Shown in pieces: positions 8,900 to 18,020 of a DNA stretch of 64,000 nucleotides. The position numbers and the translations under genes were made by a program. Source of the stretch: Lactobacillus selangorensis (GTDB lineage: Bacteria > Bacillota > Bacilli > Lactobacillales > Lactobacillaceae); assembly GCF_001437205.1 (NCBI RefSeq), contig NZ_JQAZ01000008.1:1-64000 (forward strand), read 5' to 3'. Position 1 is the stretch's first letter, and the number at the start of each line of letters is the position of its first letter. The notes beneath the pieces are model-generated. The model saw only the letters and a list, made by a program, of their open reading frames with translations. It made no database searches and was not told the origin of the DNA.

Positions 8900-9697
8900 A
8901 TGGACGATAAGAATAAGCAAGCTTCATCAGCGGCTGCTTCGCAAGCATCAGCGACGACTTCACAAGCTTCCGAAGCAGTGTCTGAAACGGCTTCGAATGC
9001 GGCTGATAAAAATGCGGCCGCTGCTAAACAGCAGCAAAAGAATCAGGCTATCGAATCCGAAACACCGGACCAGATGATCAAACATTTGTCGAAACGGAAC
9101 GACGACTATGTCTTCCGTTTGCGCAAAGCCTTGCAAGAGGGCGGCATGAGTGCGGCCGAAGAAGAAAAAACGGTCAACGAATTATTGCCGGATATTTTGA
9201 AGGCCCAGCATCAAGGCCATCCAGCCAATCAGTTGTATGGTTCACCGCTGAAGAAGGCCGACGACATTTTGCATGCCCCTGTGCCTGAAAAGCAGACGCC
9301 TTACTGGCAATTAGTCATTGATAATACTTTGCTGTTCTTTGGTCTGTTTACGGCGTTCTATGGGATTATGGATCTGGTTGCCAAGAACAGTACTTCGCAG
9401 CAGGGGACTGGGATTGTCAGCACAATTGTCATTTCGATTGCCGTCGGGTTTATGATGGCCTATTCGACAATGTGGGCCAACAATCGCGGCAAGCACACTC
9501 GGCCGATTTGGCAGATGCTGCTGATGTTCGTCGGCGTCTTCCTGGTTTTGCTGGTCGTTATCGGCTTGATGTCGCATCTTCCAGCCAGCTTCAATCCAAA
9601 TCCATCTGGGATGGTCTACATCGTTCTGGCAGTAATCACATTTGGGGTGCGTTTCTTCTTCAAGCGTTACTATCACATCAAAGGAACTATTTTTTAA
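8900..9697 (+). CDS. DUF1129 family membrane protein
   Basis: A 265-residue protein with a low-complexity Ala/Ser/Gln N-terminus (about 1-55), a soluble helical domain (RNDDYVFRLRKALQEGG to about residue 125), then four hydrophobic segments in the C-terminal half. This matches the DUF1129 family, found next to ychF in lactobacilli. The role is unknown. GAGGGAGAA precedes the ATG, and a terminator at 9711-9740 closes the unit. Confidence 0.85.
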   Translation: MDDKNKQASSAAASQASATTSQASEAVSETASNAADKNAAAAKQQQKNQAIESETPDQMIKHLSKRNDDYVFRLRKALQEGGMSAAEEEKTVNELLPDILKAQHQGHPANQLYGSPLKKADDILHAPVPEKQTPYWQLVIDNTLLFFGLFTAFYGIMDLVAKNSTSQQGTGIVSTIVISIAVGFMMAYSTMWANNRGKHTRPIWQMLLMFVGVFLVLLVVIGLMSHLPASFNPNPSGMVYIVLAVITFGVRFFFKRYYHIKGTIF

Positions 9698-9710
9698 ACA
9701 AATTTTCTGA

Positions 9711-9740
9711 AAGGAACCGAATCAAAGCGGTTCTTTTTAT
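9711..9740 (+). terminator. Terminator after the DUF1129 gene
   Basis: GGAACCG and CGGTTC form the stem, followed by TTTTTATTTT. Confidence 0.85.
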
Positions 9741-9842
9741 TTTGCCTTGAAAAGCACGGCGAGCCGGTCACTGTCTGGCTTTTGCCGGTTGTTTTCAAGT
9801 GAGCAGGGTGTCAGAGCAAACGGCGTTCCTTCGGATTTCACC

Positions 9843-9872
9843 TTGCATCGGCCATTGGTTTTCTGCTATGAT
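9843..9872 (+). promoter_or_regulatory. Promoter of guaB
   Basis: TTGCAT at 9843-9848, 18 bases, then TATGAT at 9867-9872 preceded by an extended -10 TG (9864-9865). AAGGAGG follows at 9894. Confidence 0.6.
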
Positions 9873-9895
9873 GTTCCTAATTTAAACAATTTTAA

Positions 9896-11395
<1,500 letters not shown>

Positions 11396-11402
11396 CAAAT
11401 TA

Positions 11403-11439
11403 AAGGGGGACCGTGACATTAGTCATGGCCTCTTTGTGT
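11403..11439 (+). terminator. Weak hairpin after guaB
   Basis: CCGTGAC and GTCATGG form the stem, with TCTTTGTG after it. The poor T-tract makes it a weak terminator; the stronger one is at 11501-11538. Confidence 0.4.
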
Positions 11440-11500
11440 ATGACAAACGATTTCGTTTAAACGAGTGACACAAGTCCGCTCGTTCCATTTAAGTTTAATT

Positions 11501-11538
11501 CGCTGAATGTCCCAGTTCGGACTTTCAGCGATTTTTTT
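11501..11538 (+). terminator. Strong rho-independent terminator downstream of guaB
   Basis: CGCTGAATGTCC pairs with GGACTTTCAGCG (one internal mismatch), followed by ATTTTTTT. It lies about 105 bases beyond the guaB stop; a further inverted repeat (AACGAG/CTCGTT, 11459-11484) lies between. Confidence 0.8.
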
Positions 11539-11582
11539 AACTGCTCAAAGTGAAAGTCGCACTTTTATCCGAACGCTATTTT

Positions 11583-12503
11583 TTAGTTGGACTGAATACG
11601 ACTATTTTGTCGGTATGTTTCTGGTGTGACATTCAAATTGGCCTTAAAAATACGATAAAAATGGCTCGTGCTGGCATAGCCGATTTGCTGTGCAATTTTT
11701 TCAATACTCAGGTCGGTTTCAGTCAGCAATGAACAGCTCTTTTTGAGGCGAATTCCTTGGATTAACTCAGAAACCGTATTGCCGGTATATTTCTTAACGT
11801 AGCGGGATAAATAGTTTTCATTGAAGTTCAGTTTCTGAGCTAAAGCGGACAAAGAGGCATGCTGGCAATCTGAATTGATCATGCTGATGATTTTCATGCA
11901 ACGCTGATTAACTCCATAATAGGAATATTTCTTTTCCTTTTGCAATTGGTCAAGCAGCAGCAGGACAAATGCCTGCAAAGAGTAACTGCTGTGAAATTGA
12001 TTTCTGGCATATTCGCCGACTAAATAATTGATGGTGGCATTGATTTGCAGGTCATGCGGCAGCGGATAATAGAGGTAAGAATGATGGCCTTTGTTCCGCA
12101 AAAAATCGGCAACGGGATTAGTTTCGGCTTTGAATTGGGCAAAGACACCGGCAGCAAAGAGTTCTTTGCGGAGCCCGATGTTAATAATAATTGCCTGCGA
12201 ATCGACAATTTTTAAAGCATGGCGGCTCTGGAGATTCATCAGAAACAAGCTGTTTGGCAGAATATAAATGGCTTCATCGTCAATGAGATTCAAGACAGTG
12301 CCGTTGATTACGTAAATGAATTCGTAAAAATCATGCTGGTGCAGCGGGACATTTTGTTGCATTTGATGCGCCACAATGAAAATGTCTTCATCAGGGATTC
12401 GATGGTCGGCTTGCAAACGTGAAAAGCTGACCTGTGCATCTAATTGCTGTGTATTTGGTGCCATAAAAGCCAGCTGCTGCTTGATGTTTTCTTGTAAATT
12501 CAC
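11583..12503 (-). CDS. AraC-family regulator, divergent from MFS-GH78 module
   Basis: A regulator of about 306 residues. The N-terminal cupin-like sensing domain (PLHQHDFYEFIYVINGTV) would bind a sugar or glycoside. The C-terminal ~100 residues hold two HTH motifs (SLSALAQKLNFNENYLSRYVKK and SIEKIAQQIGYASTSHFYRIFK), typical of AraC proteins. I prefer the GTG at 12503 because GGAG lies seven bases upstream; ATG codons at 12518 and 12512 are in frame but have no spaced Shine-Dalgarno. Its target is probably the divergent MFS-rhamnosidase operon. Direct repeats spaced 21 bp and a cre box lie in the shared intergenic region. Confidence 0.85.
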   Translation of the reverse strand: MNLQENIKQQLAFMAPNTQQLDAQVSFSRLQADHRIPDEDIFIVAHQMQQNVPLHQHDFYEFIYVINGTVLNLIDDEAIYILPNSLFLMNLQSRHALKIVDSQAIIINIGLRKELFAAGVFAQFKAETNPVADFLRNKGHHSYLYYPLPHDLQINATINYLVGEYARNQFHSSYSLQAFVLLLLDQLQKEKKYSYYGVNQRCMKIISMINSDCQHASLSALAQKLNFNENYLSRYVKKYTGNTVSELIQGIRLKKSCSLLTETDLSIEKIAQQIGYASTSHFYRIFKANLNVTPETYRQNSRIQSN

Positions 12504-12523
12504 ACATTTCATCTCCATTTAGA

Positions 12524-12550
12524 AGTCATATTTTCACACTAAATAGTCAT
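12524..12550. promoter_or_regulatory. Direct AGTCAT repeats, candidate AraC operator
   Basis: AGTCAT occurs at 12524-12529 and at 12545-12550, 21 bp apart. That is two helical turns, as expected for AraC-type half-sites. It lies between the divergent regulator and transporter genes. Confidence 0.4.
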
Positions 12551-12560
12551 CCCAGAATAT

Positions 12561-12574
12561 TGTAAGCGTTTGCT
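12561..12574. promoter_or_regulatory. cre site (CcpA operator)
   Basis: TGTAAGCGTTTGCT fits the consensus TGWAARCGYTWNCW at every position. It is upstream of the MFS-GH78 operon and indicates carbon catabolite control. Confidence 0.75.
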
Positions 12575-12684
12575 ATTCAGGCGATACTTATCATATCAAC
12601 AGAACGCGCGTAATGCAATGGGATTAGCAACCATTGAAACTGTTTAAAAGATACTGTGATTTTCTTAAGCGAAAGGTGAACGAT

Positions 12685-13902
12685 ATGAAGAATTTCAAGA
12701 TTAGAATTGGTATCCTTAGTATATGTTTATTAGGGATGAGCGGATTAGTAATTACGAGTGCATTTAGTGCCATTATCAAATCATTTCCAAATGAATCGGT
12801 CACAAAAATTCAAATGTTAGGGACTGTTCCAGGGTTAGGAACCTTAGTGACCACCTTATTCGTTGGTGTCCTAGCAACCCGTTTTTCAAAGAAACTCCTA
12901 AGTTTGATTGGAATTTTTCTGATTGGACTCGGCGGCTTGCTGCCGATTGCTTTCCATAGCAATGTTAATTTGTTATTGGCATTCGGTGTGTTGATGGGTG
13001 TTGGATTAGGATTTACAACACCAATTTATCCGATGCTGATTTCAATCTTCTTTGATGGTGATGATCGGGTTGAAATGATGGGCCAAAGTACAGCTTTCTC
13101 AAGTTTAGGTTCCATTATCATGGTAGTTGGCGGCAGTACGTTAGGTGCCGTCGATTGGACACATACTTATTATATTTTTGCAATCACAATTTTAGTATTC
13201 TTTATCGTCTTATTCACATTACCGAATGATCATGTTCCCGTTCAGCCGACTTCGGCAGCCGGCCCAGCACAGAAAAAGCCAAATACATTGGAAGTAGTGA
13301 AGAAGCTGAATAAATATGTTTTTGTGATTGTTGGGATTACGTTGATTATGTCGATGGTTTATACGATTTTCCAAACCAATTTATCCATTATTCTAGCGTC
13401 TAAAGCATTGGGCGGAACGAGCGCAGCTGGGATTGTCAATGCGATTGGAACGGTCGGCGGGTTAATTACCGGCTTCAGCATGAAATATATTAAGCGTCTT
13501 TTTAAAGACAACATCCTCGTTGCTGGTTTTGCTTCATTGATGCTGACATTTATTCTGATTCGTTTTGCCGGCAGTTTAGCAATGGCGATGGTTGGCTCCT
13601 TCTTGTCCGGATTTGCGATGGCAACGATTATGTCGACCCTTCCCTATTATGTGTCGCTAGTCACTAGCGGTGCGGAATTGGCGATTGCAATGTCGTTGTT
13701 CCAATTCATGAACTCATTAGGCAGTTTCTTCAGTCCGATGGTATTAGGGGCTTTTCATATCAGCTCTGGTAACGATGCCTTTTTCGTCGGAATCATTGCA
13801 AGTGCCGTTATGGGGCTGTTTTGCTTGTTCGGACGTGTTGGCAAACACGTGACCAAACAAGGTGTTCAGGAGAAAGCCAAGCGGTCAGTCGTTAAAGATT
13901 AA
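12685..13902 (+). CDS. MFS transporter, likely for rhamnosides
   Basis: A 405-residue major facilitator protein with about 12 membrane segments. The in-frame opening at 12634 is rejected in favour of ATG 12685, which has AAAGGTG upstream and gives a normal MFS N-terminus (MKNFKIRIGIL). It is clearly paralogous to the frameshifted MFS at 42778-43984 (shared KSFP, KxQML and TVP stretches) and more distantly to the MFS at 23738. It precedes a GH78 rhamnosidase by 20 bases, so it probably imports the glycoside hydrolysed by that enzyme. The substrate is inferred from context only. Confidence 0.85.
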   Translation: MKNFKIRIGILSICLLGMSGLVITSAFSAIIKSFPNESVTKIQMLGTVPGLGTLVTTLFVGVLATRFSKKLLSLIGIFLIGLGGLLPIAFHSNVNLLLAFGVLMGVGLGFTTPIYPMLISIFFDGDDRVEMMGQSTAFSSLGSIIMVVGGSTLGAVDWTHTYYIFAITILVFFIVLFTLPNDHVPVQPTSAAGPAQKKPNTLEVVKKLNKYVFVIVGITLIMSMVYTIFQTNLSIILASKALGGTSAAGIVNAIGTVGGLITGFSMKYIKRLFKDNILVAGFASLMLTFILIRFAGSLAMAMVGSFLSGFAMATIMSTLPYYVSLVTSGAELAIAMSLFQFMNSLGSFFSPMVLGAFHISSGNDAFFVGIIASAVMGLFCLFGRVGKHVTKQGVQEKAKRSVVKD

Positions 13903-13922
13903 AGAAGAGGAGCAGAAGAGTC

Positions 13923-16331
13923 ATGCAGAAAAATTTGATGCGCCAAGAACATCCCGTCTGGACGGGAAAATGGATTTCAGCGAGTTTCGGAACTGTCAGG
14001 CAGGAACCAACCTTTACACTGGCTGATATGTTTGTCAAAGGCAGTCACGCCCAGCAGGAACCCGTTGACCAACGTTTACGTCCAGCTTTAGTCTTTCACA
14101 AACACTTTCAGCTTGATCAGACAGTGCGTCAAGCCGTGCTGACGATCACAGCACACGGCATTTACCAGGCCTATTTGAATGGGCGCAATGTTACGGATGC
14201 CATTTTGACACCAGATTATACTGACTACAATAAAATGCTTCAATATCAGACTTATGATGTCACTGAGTTGCTGCATTCGGGTCAAAATAAACTGGTGATT
14301 GTAGTCGCAGATGGCTGGTACGCTGGCCGGATCAGTACTTCGGGCGGCAGTGCCCAATTCGGAGGTCAGCTGGCCGCCTTGGCTGATTTGACGCTGTGTT
14401 TTGCGGATGGTTCGCAAAAAGTAATTGGAACAGATCATCGTTTTCAAGTAGGAACTGGCAAATGGCGATACGCCGATATTCAGATCGGCGAAAAACAAGA
14501 TCTCCGTCAAGAATATTTACAGCCGACTGAGCAGGCACTTGAAATCGATGCTGATTTTAGTCATTTAGTGCCGCAAGAAGGGCCGCAAGTGAAACGCAAA
14601 ATGAAACTGGCCGCACAAAAAATTTGGCCGGAAGGAAATGCGCTGATTGTTGACTTCGGACAGGTCGTTGCGGGACGAGTGAGATTAACGGCCATGTTTG
14701 ACGACGGCCAGCCAGTCGTTTTGGACCATAGCGAAGTACTTGATGAAGCAGGACATTTCTTCCAGAATATTGTCGGTCGTAATAAGGACCAGCAGGATGT
14801 CATTATCGGCCGTGGCCAGGTTGATACCATCGAACCTGATTTTACCTTTCACGGGTTTCGTTATGTCAAAATTACTGGATTAAAGCAAAGCAATCTGAAA
14901 ACCATCCAAGCAATCGTGATTTTTAGCGATATGAAAGCAACTGGTCATGTAACGACGAGCAATCCGAAAATCAATCGATTGCTGGAAAATGTCGCTTGGA
15001 GTCAACGTGGCAACATGATTTCGATTCCAACGGACTGTCCTCAACGTGAACGTGCTGGCTGGACGGGCGATATGCAGGTTTTTGCACCGGCATCGACCTT
15101 TTATTACAATACGGACTCCTTTATTAACCGCTGGCTGAAAAATGTGCGGTTGGAGCAGCAGGATAGCGGTGAAGTGATCGATTATACACCAGCGCCAAAG
15201 GATTATTATGCGGATCTCGATTTTACTGGATCAATGTCGTCAGCAGGCTGGGGCGATGCGATTGTGATGGTTCCTTGGACACTCTACCAGCGTTTTGACG
15301 ATCGGCAGACTTTGCAGGACAATTATGCGGCAATGGTTAAGTGGCATCATTTTGCAAAACAGAGTGCCGCTGGCAATAAAACGGATGACCGCCGCTACTT
15401 ATGGGACACTAAGTTTCATTATGGCGATTGGATGCTGCCTAGTTTGATGGCGAAAATGGGCGATCCGATGGTCACCTCGAAATACACTCGTAACCTGGTC
15501 GGAACAGCATTCTTAGCCAATAGTGCCCGCTTGTTAGGTCAAATCAGCGATGTCCTTGGCCGCCCATCAGCAACTTATTATGAGTATGCTGATCAAGTCG
15601 GCCATGCTTTTGAAAAATATTATGTGACTAAAGAGGGTTTGCTGACAGCTGATTACCAGGGCTGCTATGTTTTGGCACTTGCTTTTGGCCTGATTACCGA
15701 TGAAAAAACCAAACAACGTTTAGTAGCTCGTTTAGTCGAATTGATTCATGAAAACGACGATTGTTTGGATACTGGTTTCTTATCTGTTCCGTATCTGCTG
15801 GATGTTCTGGTTGATAATGGTCATGCCGCTCTTGCAAAAAAAGTTTTCTTACAAGAAAAATGTCCATCGTGGCTGTATGAGGTTGACCATGGGGCCACGA
15901 CTTTATGGGAATCTTGGTCTGGCATTCAACCGGATGGCAAAGTGGGGACTTTCTCGTTCAATCATTATGCGATGGGGTGTGTGCTCGATTGGTTCATCCG
16001 AGACGTGATTGGATTGACTCCCACAGAACCTGGTTATCAAACCATCATGATTAGTCCGAAAGTGAAATTAGTCGACCGCTTTGAACTGACTTACCAAGCA
16101 GTCAGCGGTTTGATTAAGATTAGCAGTGAAGACACTGAAAACGGCAGTTTGCTGCATGTAACGATCCCAGCAGGGGTCACAGCTGAAATCATACTGCCTT
16201 ATCAAGATGTACAGAATGTTCCAGCTGGTGCGACTCTTGAAAAGCAGGTTTACTCATTAGAGGTTGGGGCTGGTGATTACGATTTTCCATATGTTTTTCA
16301 AACTGAGAAAGTGGGTACAGGATTAGACTAA
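13923..16331 (+). CDS. Alpha-L-rhamnosidase, GH78
   Basis: An 802-residue cytoplasmic enzyme (no signal peptide) that should release terminal alpha-L-rhamnose from glycosides. The N-terminal beta-sandwich domains (with AYLNGRNVTD) are followed by an (alpha/alpha)6 catalytic domain. The motif TDCPQRERAGWTGD supplies Asp371, the probable general acid Glu376 and Asp383. The probable base is Glu663 in TTLWESW. SFNHYAMG closes the barrel, and a C-terminal beta-sandwich follows. The ATG has GAGGAG upstream. It is the last gene of the MFS-GH78 operon and ends at a strong terminator. Sequence alone cannot tell aryl rhamnosides from oligosaccharides. Confidence 0.93.
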   Translation: MQKNLMRQEHPVWTGKWISASFGTVRQEPTFTLADMFVKGSHAQQEPVDQRLRPALVFHKHFQLDQTVRQAVLTITAHGIYQAYLNGRNVTDAILTPDYTDYNKMLQYQTYDVTELLHSGQNKLVIVVADGWYAGRISTSGGSAQFGGQLAALADLTLCFADGSQKVIGTDHRFQVGTGKWRYADIQIGEKQDLRQEYLQPTEQALEIDADFSHLVPQEGPQVKRKMKLAAQKIWPEGNALIVDFGQVVAGRVRLTAMFDDGQPVVLDHSEVLDEAGHFFQNIVGRNKDQQDVIIGRGQVDTIEPDFTFHGFRYVKITGLKQSNLKTIQAIVIFSDMKATGHVTTSNPKINRLLENVAWSQRGNMISIPTDCPQRERAGWTGDMQVFAPASTFYYNTDSFINRWLKNVRLEQQDSGEVIDYTPAPKDYYADLDFTGSMSSAGWGDAIVMVPWTLYQRFDDRQTLQDNYAAMVKWHHFAKQSAAGNKTDDRRYLWDTKFHYGDWMLPSLMAKMGDPMVTSKYTRNLVGTAFLANSARLLGQISDVLGRPSATYYEYADQVGHAFEKYYVTKEGLLTADYQGCYVLALAFGLITDEKTKQRLVARLVELIHENDDCLDTGFLSVPYLLDVLVDNGHAALAKKVFLQEKCPSWLYEVDHGATTLWESWSGIQPDGKVGTFSFNHYAMGCVLDWFIRDVIGLTPTEPGYQTIMISPKVKLVDRFELTYQAVSGLIKISSEDTENGSLLHVTIPAGVTAEIILPYQDVQNVPAGATLEKQVYSLEVGAGDYDFPYVFQTEKVGTGLD

Positions 16332-16378
16332 AAGAACGTTTCAGGGGTCATTAATGACCCCTGAAACGTTCTTTTTTA
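16331..16378. terminator. Bidirectional terminator between GH78 and the rha regulator
   Basis: A perfect stem of about 20 bp (AAGAACGTTTCAGGGGTCA and complement) with A- and T-runs on the two sides. It overlaps the last codons of the minus-strand regulator. Confidence 0.92.
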
Positions 16379-17341
16379 CCGTGATTCGGCTGGCGAGCAG
16401 CCAAAGTAGGCTCGGTATTTATGATAGAAGTAAGTTTTATTTGAAATACCGATTCGTTCGCAAATTTCGCTGATCGGCATTTTGCTATTGTGCAGGAGAT
16501 CTTGCGCGCGCAGCAGGCGTTCTTCAGTGAGGGCACTACTGAAGGTCTTATGTGTTTTGGCCTTGAATAAATTGCTTAAATAGTTTTTGTTATAAGCAAA
16601 CTTAGCGGCTGCTTTTTCAAGACTGGTGGTGGCATAGTTTTCCTTGATTTCCGTTAACATATCGATTACGACTTGCTGTGAAGGTGAAATATCATCGGCA
16701 TTGTTCAGGTGATAATTGCGGATTAATTTCAGCAGTAAAACGGAAAGCTCTGATTCGATAATGCTGTCCGAATAGTCCTGGTTCAAATAATATTCATTGA
16801 TAATGGTGTCGATTGTATCTCGAACGTCATGAGTATGCCCATTTTTTACAAGCAGGTAAGACGCTGTTGTACTTGTTACTTGGTGGGCTAGAAAGTCATA
16901 AAGGACACTCTGGCTGCTTTTAATTTTCTTGAGAAGTTCCAGTGAAATGTTCTGGTCACGGAACAGCAGATTGATCAGAATATCATTAGGCCCCAGTGCA
17001 TTGATGGCATGTTTGGTACCAATATCGATCAGCAGGATATCGCCCTGCTGCAGATTAATCTGCTGTCCAGCCACTGTTTCAACGGCGCTGCCCTGCAGCA
17101 TGTAGTTGATTTCAAAAAAAAGATGACTGTGCAGTGGGTAGGGCGCAAAACGATTGTGCTTGCTGATGAAGACACTTTTATTTTTAAAAAAGTAATCATT
17201 AAGGACTGGGACTTGTGCCGATTTGCTTGAAGTAACATCGATTGCGTCGAAGGGCAGATCGTCGCTCGTCCGGCGTTCTTTTTTCTGCCTTTTTTCAACG
17301 GCAGTCAATTCTTTTAGGTGATTTAAGACGCGAATATCCAT
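16376..17341 (-). CDS. AraC-family regulator of the rhamnose locus
   Basis: A 321-residue regulator. The cupin sensor region (YPLHSHLFFEINYMLQG, then LQQGDILLIDIGTKHAI) is followed by two C-terminal HTH motifs (SLEKAAAKFAYNKNYLSNLFK and PISEICERIGISNKTYFYHKYR). AGGAG lies nine bases before the ATG. It is a close paralogue of the regulator at 29195 (shared GPNDILIN and YNKNYL). The gene is divergent from the SemiSWEET gene, and the intervening 76-bp element with 22-bp-spaced direct repeats recurs before rhaB. This is the best candidate activator of rhamnose uptake and catabolism. That assignment is inference from position and shared operator. Confidence 0.85.
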   Translation of the reverse strand: MDIRVLNHLKELTAVEKRQKKERRTSDDLPFDAIDVTSSKSAQVPVLNDYFFKNKSVFISKHNRFAPYPLHSHLFFEINYMLQGSAVETVAGQQINLQQGDILLIDIGTKHAINALGPNDILINLLFRDQNISLELLKKIKSSQSVLYDFLAHQVTSTTASYLLVKNGHTHDVRDTIDTIINEYYLNQDYSDSIIESELSVLLLKLIRNYHLNNADDISPSQQVVIDMLTEIKENYATTSLEKAAAKFAYNKNYLSNLFKAKTHKTFSSALTEERLLRAQDLLHNSKMPISEICERIGISNKTYFYHKYRAYFGCSPAESR

Positions 17342-17350
17342 TTGAAGCTT

Positions 17351-17426
17351 CTCCTGTATATCTGTTCCAATTACTCACAATATCTGTTATTGCTAGCATA
17401 GCATAAATACGATTAAATATTAACTG
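17351..17426. promoter_or_regulatory. Operator copy A (AraC-type direct repeat)
   Basis: A 76-bp element matching copy B (17862-17937) at 60 of 76 positions without gaps. It contains ATATCTGTT at 17358-17366 and again at 17380-17388, a 22-bp direct repeat. It lies between the divergent regulator and SemiSWEET genes, ending 90 bases before the latter. Confidence 0.75.
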
Positions 17427-17516
17427 GGTACGAAATTCATGCAAACCTGAAAATGTGTAATATTGGTACATCTGATAATCTCATGATTCAGATTACTGGG
17501 GCAAGGAAAGGAATCA

Positions 17517-17792
17517 ATGAAACAGATGGAGAAAAATAAGTATATTCAATTATTTAGTGTTGGCCGCATTGCAACCCTTTTTTCGATTTTAATGTATGTT
17601 TCATACATTCCGCAGATCATCAATAATCTTGCTGGTGTCCGAGGCAATCCGATTCAACCATTATGTGCGGCCATTAACAGTATTTTATGGGTTACCTATG
17701 GAGCCATTAAGCCGAAAAAAGATTGGCCAGTAGTAATTGCAAATGTGCCCGGCATCTTTCTTGGTTTGGCAGCGTTCCTCACTGCTTTGTAA
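17517..17792 (+). CDS. SemiSWEET sugar transporter (PQ-loop family)
   Basis: A 91-residue protein with three hydrophobic segments, the size and topology of a bacterial SemiSWEET, which dimerises to form a passive sugar pore. The PQ-loop motif is visible in the first segment (YVSYIPQIINNL), followed by NSILWVTYGAIKPKKDW and a third segment near the C-terminus. AAGGAAAGG precedes the ATG. It sits between the AraC regulator and rhaB, behind operator copy A, with its own terminator. Transport of L-rhamnose is therefore likely but unproven; characterised SemiSWEETs carry sucrose or glucose. Confidence 0.85.
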   Translation: MKQMEKNKYIQLFSVGRIATLFSILMYVSYIPQIINNLAGVRGNPIQPLCAAINSILWVTYGAIKPKKDWPVVIANVPGIFLGLAAFLTAL

Positions 17793-17812
17793 ATTTGAAT
17801 AAAAATGAACTT

Positions 17813-17838
17813 GGTCTGATTTTAATCAGACCTTTTTT
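17813..17838 (+). terminator. Terminator of the SemiSWEET gene
   Basis: GGTCTGATT pairs with AATCAGACC, followed by TTTTTTATTT. It separates the SemiSWEET transcript from the rha operon promoter. Confidence 0.9.
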
Positions 17839-17861
17839 ATTTCTCACAACTATTTTGAATG

Positions 17862-17937
17862 CTCCTGTATATATGTTCCAATTAGTCACAATATATGTCA
17901 TTGTTAGTCCGCTTTGAAAACGGTTAAATAGTAACTG
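17862..17937. promoter_or_regulatory. Operator copy B upstream of rhaB
   Basis: It matches operator copy A at 60 of 76 positions. Direct repeat ATATATGTT (17869-17877) and ATATATGTC (17891-17899) are 22 bp apart. A degenerate cre-like stretch (TGAAAACGGTTAAA, 17915-17928) overlaps its end. It ends 83 bases before the rhaB start. Confidence 0.75.
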
Positions 17938-18020
17938 TAAGCGAGAGGTAAACCAAGTAAACAATATGTGATTTTGGTGCTTCATTACGTACATATTCTG
18001 ACAAAAAGAGGTGAATTTTG

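Noticed and set aside
13830-13850. CACGTG-centred sequence that could be a parS site
   Set aside because: The bases flanking CACGTG do not match the parS palindrome, and it lies inside the MFS coding sequence.
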